64,000 nt of DNA from Mytilus trossulus (lineage: Eukaryota > Mollusca > Bivalvia > Mytilida > Mytilidae), in NCBI RefSeq assembly GCF_036588685.1, contig NC_086376.1, forward strand, positions 60,349,166 through 60,413,165, given 5' to 3'. The notes under the pieces are model-generated. The model had not been told where the DNA came from and did no database searches. It was given only the letters and a program-made list of their open reading frames with translations. The number at the start of each line of letters is the position of its first letter. Position 1 is the stretch's first letter. Below are positions 45,101 to 57,394 of the stretch, piece by piece. The translations under genes were made by a program, and so were the position numbers.

Positions 45101-48100
45101 AAGACCTTAACAATAACATATATACCTGGTATGGCCAAGTCCTGGGCTGCACAACCTAAAGGAAAAAAAATGGGGGCAAAAAAAACATTAGGCAAACACA
45201 AAGACCTTAACAATAACATATATACCTGGTATGGCCAAGTCCTGGACCGCACTACCTAAAGGAAAAAAAATGGGGAAAAAAAGACATGAAGCAAACACAA
45301 AGACCTTAACAATAACATATATACCTGGTATGGCTAAGTCCTTGGCCGCACAACCTAAAGGAAAAAAATGGAGGCAAAAAAGACATGAGGCATACACAAA
45401 GACCTTAACAATAACATATATACCTGGTATGGCCAAGTCCTGGGCTGCACAACCTAAATGAAAAAAAAGGGGGCAAAAAAAACATGAAGCATACACAAAG
45501 ACCTTAAAAATAACATATATACCTGGTATGGCCAAGTCCTGGGCCGCACAACCTAAAACAAAAAAATGGGGGCAATAAAAACCATGAGGCATACACAAAG
45601 ACCTTAACAATAACATATATACCTGATATGGCCAAAACCTGGGTCGCACAACCTAAAGGAAAAAAAAAGGGGCAAAAAAGACATAAGGCAAACACAAAGA
45701 CCTTAACAATAACATATATACCTGGTATGGCCAAGTCCTGGGCCGCACAACCTAAAAGAAAAAAATGGGGGCAATAAAAACCATGAGGCATACACAAAGA
45801 CCTTAACAATAACATATATACCTGGTATGGCCAAGTCCTGGACCGCACTACCTAAAGGGGAAAAAAATGGGGCAAAAAAGACATGAAGCAAACACAAAGA
45901 CCTTAACAATAACATATATACCTGGTATGGCTAAGTCCTTGCCCGCACAACCTAAAGGAAAAAAATGGAGGCAAAAAAGACATGAGGCAAACACAAAGAC
46001 CTTAACAATAACATATATACCTGGTATGGCCAAGTCCTGGGCCGCACAACCTAAATGAAAAAAAAGGGGGCAAAAAAAACATGAGGCATACACAAAGACC
46101 TTAACAATAACATATATACCTGATATGGCCAAGTCCTGGGTTGCACAACCTAAAGGGAAAAAAAGGGGGCAAAAAAAACAAGAAGCATACACAAAGACCT
46201 TAACAATAACATATATACCTGATATGTTCAAGTCCTGGGTCGCACAACCTAAAGGAAAAAAAAGGGGCAAAAAAGACATGAGGCATACACAAAGACCTTA
46301 ACAATAACATATATACCTGATATGGCCAAGTCCTGGGTCGCACAACCTAAAGGAAAAAAAAGGGGGCAAAAAAGACATGAGGCAAACACAAAGACCTTAA
46401 CAATAACATATATACCTGGTATGGCCAAGTCTTGGGCCGCACAACCTAAAAGAAAAAAATGGGGACAAAAAAAACCATGAGGCATACACAAAGACCTTAA
46501 CAATAACATATATACCTGGTATGGCCAAGTCCTGGACCGCACCACCTAAAGGGGAAAAAAATGGGGCAAAAAAGACATGAAGCAAACACAAAGACCTTAA
46601 CAATAACATATATACCTGGTATGGCTAAGTCCTTGGCCGCACAACCTAAAGGAAAAAAATGGAGGCAAAAAAGACATGAGGCAAACACAAAGACCTTAAC
46701 AATAACATATATACCTGATATGGCCAAGTCCTGGGCTGCACAACCTAAAGGGAAAAAAATGGGGGCAAAAAAGACATGAGGCAAACACAAAGACCTTAAC
46801 AATAACATATATACCTGGTATGGCCAAGTCCTGGGCCGCATAACCTAAAAGAAAAAAATGGGGGCAAAAAAAAACATGAGGCATACACAAAGACCTTAAC
46901 AATAACATATATACCTGATATGGCCAAGTCCTGGGCTGCACAACCTAAAGGGGAAAAATGGGGGCAAAAAAGACATGAGGCAAACACAAAGACCTTAACA
47001 ATAACATATATACCTGGTATGGCCAAGTCCTGGGCCGCATAACCTAAAAGAAAAAAATGGGGGCAAAAAAAAACATGAGGCATACACAAAGACCTTAACA
47101 ATAACATATATACCTGATATGGCCAAGTCCTGGGCTGCACAACCTAAAGGGAAAAAAATGGGGGCAAAAAAGACATGAGGCAAACACAAAGACCTTAACA
47201 ATAACATATATACCTGGTATGGCCAAGTCCTGGACCGCATTACCTAAAGGAAAAAGAATGGGGCAAAAAGACATGAAGCAAACACAAAGACCTTAACAAT
47301 TAACATATATACCTGGTATGGCTAAGTCCTTGGCCGCACAACCTAAAGGAAAAAAATGGAGGCAAAAAAGACATGAGGCAAACACAAAGACCTTAACAAT
47401 AACATATATACCTGGTATGGCCAAGTCCTTGGCCGCACAACCTAAATGAAAAAAAGGGGCCAAAAAACATGAAGCATACACAAAGACCTTAAAAATAACA
47501 TATACCTGATATGGCCAAGTCCTGGGTCGCACAACCTAAAGGAAAAAAAAGGGGCAAAAAAGACATGAGGCATACACAAAGACCTTAACAATAACATGTA
47601 TACCTGATATGGCCAAAACCTGGGTCGCACAACCTAAAGGAAAAAAAAAGGGGCAATAAAGACATAAGGCAAACACAAAGACCTTAACAATAACATATAT
47701 ACCTGGTATGACCAAGTCCTGGGCCGCACAACCTAAAAGAAAAAAATGGGGGCAAAAAAAACCATGAGGCATACACAGAGACCTTAACAATAACATATAT
47801 ACCTGGTATGGCCAAGTCCTGGACCGCACTACCTAAAGGGGAAAAAAATGGGGCAAAAAAGACATGAAGCAAACACAAAGACCTTAACAATAACATATAT
47901 ACCTGGTATGGCTAAGTCCTTGGCCGCACAACCTAAAGGAAAAAAATGGAGGCAAAAAAGAGATGAGGCAAACACAAAGACCTTAACAATAACATATATA
48001 CCTGGTATGGCCAAGTCCTGGGCCGCACAACCTAAATGAAAAAAAAAGGGGGCAAAAAAAACATGAGGCATAAACAAAGACCTTAACAATAACACATATA

Positions 48101-51100
48101 CCTGATATGGCCAAGTCCTGGGTTGCACAACCTAAAGGGAAAAAAAGGGGGCAAAAAAAACATGAAGCATACACAAAGACCTTAACATTAACATATATAC
48201 CTGATATGGCCAAGTCCTGGGTCGCACAACCTAAAGGGAAAAAAAGGGGGCAAAAAAAACCATGAGGCATACACAAAGACCTTAACAATAACATATATAC
48301 CTGGTATGGCCAAGTCCTGGACCGCACTACCTAAAGGAAAAAAAATGGGGCAAAAAAGACATGAAGCGAACACAAAGACCTTAACAATAACATATATACC
48401 TGGTATGGCTAAGTCCTTGGCCGCACAACCTAAAGGAAAAAAATGGAGGCAAAAAAGACATGAGGCAAACACAAAGACCTTAACAATAACATATATACCT
48501 GGTATGGCCAAGTCCTGGGCCGCACAACCTAAATGAAAAAAAAGGGGGCAAAAAAAACATGAGGCATACACAAAGACCTTAACAATAACATATATACCTG
48601 ATATGGCCAAGTCCTGGGTTGCACAACCTAAAGGGAAAAAAAGGGGGCAAAAAAGACATGAGGCAAACACAAAGACCTTAACAATAACATATATACCTGG
48701 TTTGGCTAAGTCCTTGGCCGCACAACCTAAATGAAAAAAAATGGGGGCAAAAAAAACATGAGGCATACACAAAGACCTTAACAATAACATATATACCTGG
48801 TATGGCCAAGTCCTGGGCCGCACAACCTTAAAAAAAAAATGGGGGCAAAAAAAAACATGAGGCATACACAAAGACCTTAACAATAACATATATACCTGAT
48901 ATGGCCAAGTCCTGGGCCGCACAACCTAAAGGGAAAAAGATCGGGGCAAAAAAGACATGAGGCAAACACAAAGACCTTAACAATAACATATATACCTGGT
49001 ATGGCCAAGTCCTGGACTGCACAACCTAAAGGAAAAAAAATGGGGGCAAAAAAGACATGGCCAAACACAAAGACCTTAACAATAACATATATACCTGGTA
49101 TTGCAAAGTCCTTGGCCGCACAACCTTAAGGAAAAAAATGGAGGCAAAAAAGACATGAGGCAAACACAAAGACCTTAACAATAACATATATACCTGCTAT
49201 GGCTAAGTCCTAGGCGGCACAACCTAAAAGAAAAAAATGGGGGCAAAAAAAAACATGAGGCATACACAAAGACCTTAACAATAACATATATACCTGGTAT
49301 GGCCAAGTCCTGGGCCGCACAACCTAAAATAAAAAAATGGGGGCAAAAAAAAACATGAGGCAAACACAAAGACCTTAACTATAACATATATACCTGATAT
49401 GGCCAAGTCCTGGGCTGCACAATCTAAAGGAAAAAAAATGGGGGCAAAAAAGACATGAGAAAACACAAAGACCTTAACAATAACATATATACCTGGTATG
49501 GCCAAGTCCTGGGCCGCACAACCTAAAAGAAAAAAATGGGGGCAAAAAAAGATATGAGGCATACACAAAGACCTTAACAATAACATATATACCTGATATG
49601 GCCAAGTCCTGGGCTGCACAACCTAAAGAAAAAAAAATGGGGGCAAAAAAGACATGAGGCAAACACAAAGACCTTATCAATAACATATATACCTGGTATG
49701 GCTAACTCCTTGGCCGCACAACCTAAAGGAAAAAAAATGGAGGCAAAAAAGTCATGAGGCAAACACAAAGACCTTAACAATAACATATATACCTGGTATG
49801 GCCAAGTCCTAGGCGGCACAACCTAAAAGAAAAAAATGAGGGCAAAAAAAAACATGAGGCATACATAAAGACCTTAACAATAACATATATACCTGGTATG
49901 GCCAAGTCCTGGGCCGCACAACCTAAAATAAAAAAATGGGGGCAAAAAAAACATGAGGCATACACAAAGACCTTAACAATAACATATATACCTGGTATGG
50001 CCAAGTCCTGGGCCGCACAACCTAAAAGAAAAAAATGGGGGCAAAAAAAACATGAGGCATACACAAAGACCTTAACAATAACATATATACCTGATATGGC
50101 CAAGTCCTGGGCTGCACAACCTAAAGGAAATAAATGGGGGCAAAAAATACATGAGGCAAACACAAAGACCTTAACAATAACATATATACCTGGTATGGCC
50201 AAGTCCTGGACCAGACTACCTAAAGGAAAAAAAATTGGGCAAAAAAGACATGAAGCAAACACAAAGACCTTAACAATAACATATATACCTGGTATGGCTA
50301 AGTCCTTGGCTGCACAACCTAAATGAAAAAAAATGGGGGCAAAAAAGACATGAGGCAAACACAAATACCTTAACAATAACATATATACCTGGTATGGCCA
50401 AGTCCTGCGCTGCACAACCTAAAGGGAAAAAAATGGGGGCAAAAAGACATGAGGCAAATACAAAGACCTTAACAATAACATATATACCTGGTATGGCCAA
50501 GTCCTGGGTTTCACAACCTAAAAGGGCAAAAATGGGGGCAAAAAAGACATGAGGCAAACACAAAGACCTTAACAATAACATATATACCTGGTATGGCCAA
50601 GTCCTAGGCCGCACAACCTAAATGAAAAAAAAGGGGGCAAAAAAAACATGAGGCATACACAAAGACCTTAACAATAACATATATACCTGATATGGCCAAG
50701 TCCTGGGTAGCACAACCTAAAGGAAAAAAATGGGGCAAAAAAGACATGAGGCATACACAAAGACCTTAACAATAACATATATACCTGATATGGCCAAGTC
50801 CTGGGCCGCACAACCTAAAGGGAAAAAAATGGGGGCAAAAAAGACATGAGGCAAACACAAAGACCTTAACAATAACATTTATACCTGGTATGGCCAAGTC
50901 CTGGACCACACTACCTAAAGGAAAAAAAATGGGGCAAAAAAGACATGAAGCAAACACAAAGACCTTAACAATAACATATATACCTGGTATGGCCAAGTCC
51001 TGGGCCGCACAACCTAAAAGAAAAAAATGGGGGCAAAAAAAGACATGAGGCATACACAAAGACCTTAACAATAACATATATACCTGATATGGCCAAGTCC

Positions 51101-53165
51101 TGGGCTGCACAACCTAAAGGAAAAAAAATGGGGGCAAAAAAGACATGAGGCAAACACAAAGACCTTAACAATAACATATATACCTGGTATGGCTAACTCC
51201 TTGGCCGCACAACCTAAAGGAAAAAAATGGAGGCAAAAAAGTCATGAGGCAAACACAAAGACCTTAACAATAACATATATACCTGGTATGGCCAAGTCCT
51301 AGGCGGCACAACCTAAAAGAAAAAAATGGGGGCAAAAAAAAACATGAGGCATACACAAAGACCTTAACAATAACATATATACCTGGTATGGCCAAGTCCT
51401 GGGCCGCACAACCTAAAATAAAAAAATGGGGGCAAAAAAAACATGAGGCATACACAAAGACCTTAACAATAACATATATACCTGGTATGGCCAAGTCCTG
51501 GGCCGCACAACCTAAAAGAAAAAAATGGGGGCAAAAAAAACATGAGGCAAACACAAAGACCTTAACAATAACATATATACCTGATATGGCCAAGTCCTGG
51601 GCTGCACAACCTAAAGGAAATAAATGGGGGCAAAAAATACATGAGGCAAACACAAAGACCTTAACAATAAAATATATACCTGGTATGGCCAAGTCCTGGA
51701 CCAGACTACCTAAAGGAAAAAAAATTGGGCAAAAAAGACATGAAGCAAACACAAAGACCTTAACAATAACATATATACCTGGTATGGCTAAGTCCTTGGC
51801 TGCACAACCTAAATGAAAAAAAATGGGGGCAAAAAAGACATGAGGCAAACACAAATACCTTAACAATAACATATATACCTGGTATGGCCAAGTCCTGCGC
51901 TGCACAACCTAAAGGGAAAAAAATGGGGGCAAAAAGACATGAGGCAAATACAAAGACCTTAACAATAACATATATACCTGGTATGGCCAAGTCCTGGGTT
52001 TCACAACCTAAAAGGACAAAAATGGGGGCAAAAAAGACATGAGGCAAACACAAAGACCTTAACAATAACATATATACCTGGTATGGCCAAGTCCTGGGCC
52101 GCACAACCTAAATGAAAAAAAAAGGGGGCAAAAAAAACATGAGGCATACACAAAGACCTTAACAATAACATATATACCTGATATGGCCAAGTCCTGGGTA
52201 GCACAACCTAAAGGAAAAAAATGGGGCAAAAAAGACATGAGGCATACACAAAGACCTTAACAATAACATATATACCTGATATGGCCAAGTCCTGGGCCGC
52301 ACCACCTAAAGGGAAAAAAATGGGGGCAAAAAAGACATGAGGCAAACACAAAGACCTTAACAATAACATTTATACCTGGTATGGCCAAGTCCTGGACCAC
52401 ACTACCTAAAGGAAAAAAAATGGGGCAAAAAAGACATGAAGCAAACACAAAGACCTTAACAATAACATATATACCTGGTATGGCTAAGTCCTTGGCCACA
52501 CAACCTAAATGAAAAAAAAATGGGGGCAAAAAAGACATGGGGCAAACACAAATACCTTAACAATAACATATATACCTGGTATGGCCAAGTCCTGGGCTGC
52601 ACAACCTAAAGGGAAAAAAATGGGGGCAAAAAGACATGAGGCAAATACAAAGACCTTAACAATAACATATATATACCTGGTATGACCAAGTCCTGGGCTG
52701 CACAACCTATAAGGGCAAAAATGGGGGCAAAAAGACATGAGGCATACACAAAGACCTTAACAATAACATATATACCTGGTATGGCCAAGTCCTGGGTTTC
52801 ACAACCTTAAAGGGCAAAAATGGGGGCAAAAAAGACATGAGGCAAACACAAAGACCTTAACAATAACATATATACCTGGTATGGCCAATTCCTGGGCTGC
52901 ACAACCTAAAGGAAAAAATATGGGGGCAAGGAGGACATGAGACATACACAAAAACCTTAACAATAACATATATACCTGGTATGGCCAAGTCCTGAGCTGC
53001 ACAACCTAAAGGAAAGAAATTGGGGGCAAATAGGACTTGGTACGGCACGGCCTGGGCCTCACAACCTAGAGGAAAATGTTGGGCAAATAGGGACACATCA
53101 GCATACACAACGACCTTAACAATAACATATATACCTTGTACGGCCCAACATAGCCCTCACAACCA
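42133..53165. repeat. Satellite DNA, ~100 bp monomer, right block
   Basis: About 110 further monomers of the same family. A recurrent trimer of subtypes is visible: A (GGACCGCACTACC), B (AAGTCCTTGGCCGCAC with AAATGGAGGC) and C (AACCTAAATGAAAAAAAAGG). Monomers beyond about 52900 diverge (GGAGGACATGAGACATAC, TACGGCACGGCCTGGGCC), the usual sign of an array edge. The longest open frame, 287 codons on the minus strand at 42132-42995, is a product of the period. Confidence 0.97.
49470..52540. repeat. Satellite block duplication, offset ~1490 bp
   Basis: About 15 monomers from 49470 recur from about 50960. Frames of 213 codons at 49774-50415 and 51264-51905, and of 142 codons at 49898-50326 and 51388-51816, differ at only a few residues. 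This is the longest recent duplication I can see in the array. Confidence 0.85.
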
Positions 53166-53240
53166 AGAGGAAAATGGGGGCCATTTTTGTTAAAGTTTAC
53201 GGACGACAGACGGATGCAGGACAGGTGAGGGTGAGCTAAA
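53166..53240. mobile_element. Right terminus beyond the satellite
   Basis: TTTACGGACGACAGACGGAT, then GCAGGACAGGTGAGG and GTGAGCTAAAA resembles the right ends of the bivalve repeats near 28100 and 30019. It suggests that the satellite arose by expansion of tandem units inside such an element. Confidence 0.45.
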
Positions 53241-53526
53241 AAAAAAATGGGGTTTATTGAGTTGGATCTGTTTTTGAAAACAATAACATTCTCTCGAAAA
53301 TTTTGATGAACAGCAAAACAATTCAAAATGATTGCAACTTGTTATCTCTTCTTTGTGCATAATTATTTGAAATGGGGAAAAAACAATGCGGTGCACTCGA
53401 TATGATTTAAACGTGAACATGTATTCACGGTGGTTTTTTTTTGTCACTCATTCACCTTGTCAGAAATAAACCCCGAGTAAACAAGCAGAGGACTGCATTT
53501 TTTAATATAAAATTGATAAAACTTAC
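53241..53526. other. Non-coding
   Basis: AT-rich. Minus-strand frames here read through repeat ends and show no domain. Confidence 0.4.
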
Positions 53527-53696
53527 CATTATTAGCTGCTAGAACTATATCCTTTTTTGTAATCCACAATGAAATCGAATATATCTGAACACACATTTGA
53601 TTTTAATCCACAGTTTAAAGCAACACAATCACTAATAACGACATCACTTTCTACTTTTTTTGCACCAAGAATATAATTCCATTGTCTATATCCATT
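53527..53696 (-). CDS. Exon candidate, minus strand, unrecognised
   Basis: Minus-strand acceptor TTTTATGTTTTAG and a perfect donor GTAAGT (53526-53521). Reads NGYRQWNYILGAKKVESDVV, ISDCVALNCGLKSNVCSDIF and DFIVDYKK. In that frame it then stops, but a one-base shift in the AAAAAAGG run gives DIVLAANNG up to the donor, so a frameshift or an assembly error is likely. Balanced amino-acid composition and strong splice sites support a real exon. No family recognised. The next minus-strand exon candidates are beyond the satellite at 34051 and 33566. Confidence 0.45.
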
Positions 53697-53991
53697 CTAA
53701 AACATAAAACGCATGTAAAGGTCTTCACTGAAAATATTTAGGTCCTTGCGCACTCAGAAATATAAACATACCTTGTGTCTTAGGGCGTGTTCGGATATCT
53801 ACCTATATGTAACATAGCATTAGGCGTATATATTCATGTTGTTTACTCTCAGCTGTACTTTCTTTTCATATATTGGTTAAGACGAGCTACTGTGTTTAAA
53901 GGGGCCAACATGTAGGATAGAAAGTTTATTCTTAAATCATTTTCTTTACAGAATGGACTGTAATTGGCTTATATCCTTTACAGAAATGTTT

Positions 53992-54152
53992 CAGGGGCGG
54001 ATCCGGCCATTTTAAGAAGGGGGTTCCCAACCCAGGACAAGGGGGGGGGGGGGGGGGGGGGGGGGTCCAACTATATATCCCCAATCAAATGCATTGATCG
54101 TCCAAAAAAGGGGGTTCCAAACCCCGGAACCCTCCCCCTGGATCCGCCACTG
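53992..54152. mobile_element. 161 bp hAT-like MITE with 25-G tract
   Basis: Inverted ends CAGGGGCGGATCC and, on the other strand, CAGTGGCGGATCC. TGTTT lies directly outside both ends, a 5-base duplication (hAT elements usually make 8). A run of 25 G's occupies 54041-54065. Frames over it are artefacts. Confidence 0.75.
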
Positions 54153-55990
54153 TGTTTAATATTACTGAAAAAGGCCAAAATATTTTTCAGTAGATTGTTC
54201 TTAACCACTACAAAAACAAGAAAAAATTGGAGTAGAACTGTCAAAAAGTTATCATTAACCATAAATGTAGTTTCGTAATGGGGGCAAGGCAAATTGTGAA
54301 ATATTTTGTTCCTTCAAAAGCATTTTTTTTTTCAAACTAAACAAGTTAAAATTCTTAACAGTTAACTTGAACCCACTCATTTTATTTTTACATTGTAACT
54401 ACCTTTAACTCCTAAAAAAACTCTTAATATGAAATGCATATCTCAGTTATTGTCCAAGTAAAGATCAAACTAAAATGGAGCCATCTTCTAGCCTTTCGAT
54501 CACATGTTCATATTAGTAATAAATCTGTTCACTCACATTTACTCACTTCACACTTGAGTAACTCTGGCTGTGTACAAAAATAATTTTACCTGACAAAGGT
54601 ATTTCACCAAATTATGTAACAGAATTTGGTTAAATTATGTAACAGACTTTGGTTCAGATATTAAAGCATACCCCTAAAGTAAAAGTTTTAATCTACATGT
54701 AAGACAGCCGTAAACCTACAATCACGAGGCCCCGAGAACCTGCATTAAACTCTTGTAAACTATAAATAAAATTGAGAAAGGAAATGGGGAATGTGTCGAA
54801 GCGACAACAACCCGACCATAGAGCATATATACATGTAATATTGACCAATGCATTTTAGTTGGTCTTTGTAAGAATCATGTGGAGAGTAATATATGAAATG
54901 TCTTTGGAATTAAAAAAGGGAAAGTTAAAATATACAATATCAAACACTTCACTATTCAAAAATGTATAAAAAAAAATTATTGCCATTCTAGTATGTTTGT
55001 TTCCATAGCAGCTATTCAATGTAACATGCTAAAATTCTACATTCGAAAATTCTATAATTGTCAAAGGATCATTTTTAGGGGGTATTGAGGAGCTTAGAAA
55101 TTTCGTGTATGGCATGCATGTAATTTTATATACATTGTTCTCAATTCGTATCACTTATTCTAAAACTTTTATATTAATGCTAGAATAAATGGATAAATCT
55201 ACAATAGTATGCCTACTTTTTGCTAAATGGTTGACAACATATCGTATTGTCATAAATTTGAATATATGATCCACCCATTCCACGCAAATTGTATATTAAA
55301 TAGGGAACTTAGAAACATCTTTTTTGACAAAGTGAAACTAAACTTTTCTTTAAAAGATTTGTCTGATAAAAAAAGATGATTTATATACTCAATCTATCAA
55401 CTTCATCAGTCACAAGTAAATAAATTGGGGTCCAATGTATCAAAAAGTCATTAGAACTGAGAACAGACAACACTGGAGTATTTACTGTAATTAAATGATT
55501 GTGTATATATATTATTATGTGAATTTTAGTTTTATAATCATCTACTTATTTTGTATTTGTCACAAACTTAATGTTGATATAGTTTATATGGCAATAATAT
55601 TTAAATTGAATTGAAAATATATATAATTAAAACAAGTCGAACAAATTGTCGTCTCCAATTTATGAAGGTCACTTGCATGTCGGCATGTGATTTAATGAGA
55701 GTGAATAAACCAAGTCCAGGAAGGCAAGACAAAGACTAAAAGGTTATTGAAACATAGCCACATATATGATTTGTGCATACATAGCAGTGTTCTAGTCAGG
55801 ATTTGAAAAGGGCAGTGTGCTAGTCAGAAAAAAGGGCAATTTAACGCGTACATGTCATTGAAAAAAGGCTATTTTAAACTGAATTTGAGTGTAAGGGAAC
55901 AGTACCCATCATTTTTTTCTTTTCGTCAAACAATAAATATTAAAAAAATATATTACATAAATACATACTGTCACCATGAGACACCCCTCA
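54153..55990. other. Non-coding, 1.8 kb
   Basis: AT-rich, apart from a retroelement scrap at 54771. A 62-codon frame at 55852-56040 runs into the next repeat and is not a gene. Confidence 0.45.
54771..54835 (-). mobile_element. Retroelement 3'-end fragment
   Basis: GAAATGGGGAATGTGTCGAA then GCGACAACAACCCGACCATA is the reverse complement of the tail of the element at 60604-61695. Confidence 0.75.
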
Positions 55991-55993
55991 TTG

Positions 55994-56110
55994 GTAGGGG
56001 CGGATCCAGGATTTTGGAAAAGGGGGTGCGAATATTTTAAATTTGCCGAGCGGAGCGATGCGAAAAAATTTTGGATCTTTTTTGGGACTAAAAAAACATA
56101 AAATAAGTGT
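55994..56110 (+). repeat. Repeat end sharing the GGGGCGGATCC motif
   Basis: GGGGCGGATCCAGGATTTTG, AAAAGGGGGTGCGAAT and GCCGAGCGGAGCGATGCG form the head of a mussel repeat that shares its first 11 bases with the MITE at 53992. The other end was not located. Confidence 0.5.
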
Positions 56111-56603
56111 AATATGCACCGTATTTAAACGGTTCCTGGCTTGGGGCATGTATATTTTATAGTTGATGTTAAGTGTAAGGGTTGGACATTTTTTATGCTG
56201 TATTCTCCCTATTAATTGTCTATCATAAAATGATAGTAATGATCCAAAGCTATGCACTACTGATATATTTGATGTAGGACTCGTCAGTAAAAAATAGACA
56301 TGGAAATTCGATGAAATTTACAATACGACCGACACGTCACCGTCGTGTTAAAAAAGACAAACAAGCATTTTTATCAAAATGTTTGATTGATATGTTTCAC
56401 CCAACATAACTTAGAAATCCACCAAAGACTACGAAAGTGTCTGAAATGACAACGAAGTTATGAAAGACTCTCGTTTTTATTTATCATGTTCATTTCATGC
56501 TAAATGATTTTGTTGGAAATTTTCGTTTTTGATAGCAAAAAAGGGCTCAAGTAGGATATACGGTACTATAGTTTTACATTAAACTGAAATAAATGAGTGA
56601 TTT
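56111..56603. other. Non-coding
   Basis: No gene or further repeat recognised. Confidence 0.4.
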
Positions 56604-56960
56604 ACAGGTTGACAAGTCGACAGGTTGACAATTTTAAAAACGTTATGGTTGGAATAAGTGGTTGACAGGTTGACAAGTCGACAGGTTGACAATTTAAAAA
56701 ATGTTATGGTTGAAATAAGTGGTTGACAGGTTGACAAGTCGACAGGTTGACAATTTAAAAAATGTTATGGTTGAAATAAGTGGTTGACAGGTTGACAAGT
56801 CGACAGGTTGACAGGTTGATAAGTTGATAATTTAATATAATAACAAGTAAGTTATGGTTGACAAGTTGACAAAATGACAGATTGTCAACTTGAGAGCATT
56901 TATAAAGTGTAAAATAGTAGTATTAGTGACTGGTCGACAGATCGACAAGTCGACAGGTTG
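56604..56960. repeat. 61 bp minisatellite built on GACAGGTTGACAAGTC
   Basis: Four units start at 56604, 56665, 56726 and 56787, each ACAGGTTGACAAGTCGACAG, GTTGACAATTT and a spacer with TTATGGTTGAAATAAGTGG. Diverged sub-units continue to about 56960. Confidence 0.9.
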
Positions 56961-57137
56961 ACAAATTCATTTTGAGAAATGTAAAATGTACAAATGGTAA
57001 GCAGATTGACAGCGAACAGATATAAAAGTTATAAGTTAATACTTGTAAAAAAGGTTAAAAACTGAAGTTAATTTTATTTTACTTAATGAAGATGTACTTT
57101 TATTTACTTGTTTAATTGTAAAATTAAACCCTTCATC

Positions 57138-57252
57138 CTGTCTACCTGTCGACCTTAACATTTGTCAACCTGTCAACTTGTCGACCTTAACATTTGTCAA
57201 CCTGTCAACCTGTCGACCTTTATAGTGTCAATCTGTCGACCTGTCAGTCTGT
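57138..57252. repeat. Complementary-strand minisatellite
   Basis: CCTGTCGACCTTAACATTTG, TCAACCTGTCAACTTG and similar, at a ~31 bp period. This is the complement of the motif at 56604-56960, in inverted orientation. Confidence 0.85.
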
Positions 57253-57394
57253 CAATTTATGTTCATATAAACCGATTTACTTCTAAAGTTAAACCGATTT
57301 ATAACTCTGTTCTTCCGAAAGGAACTACAGTACCGTTTATCCTACTTGACCCGAACATAGACTTGTATACTGGTACCATTATTTTTATTTGTAG

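Noticed and set aside
35513-53165. Dozens of long open frames, up to 287 codons, with 33-residue repeats on both strands
   Set aside because: They follow from a tandem repeat whose period is often 99 bases. Frames shift wherever a monomer is 98 or 100 bases, both strands are equally open, and no start, splice or composition pattern supports a protein.
35513-53165. Array of regular repeats resembling CRISPR
   Set aside because: Repeats are contiguous ~100 bp monomers with no unique spacers, in a eukaryotic setting.
53964-54278. 104-codon frame with a poly-Gly run
   Set aside because: Runs through the MITE and its 25-G tract; an artefact.
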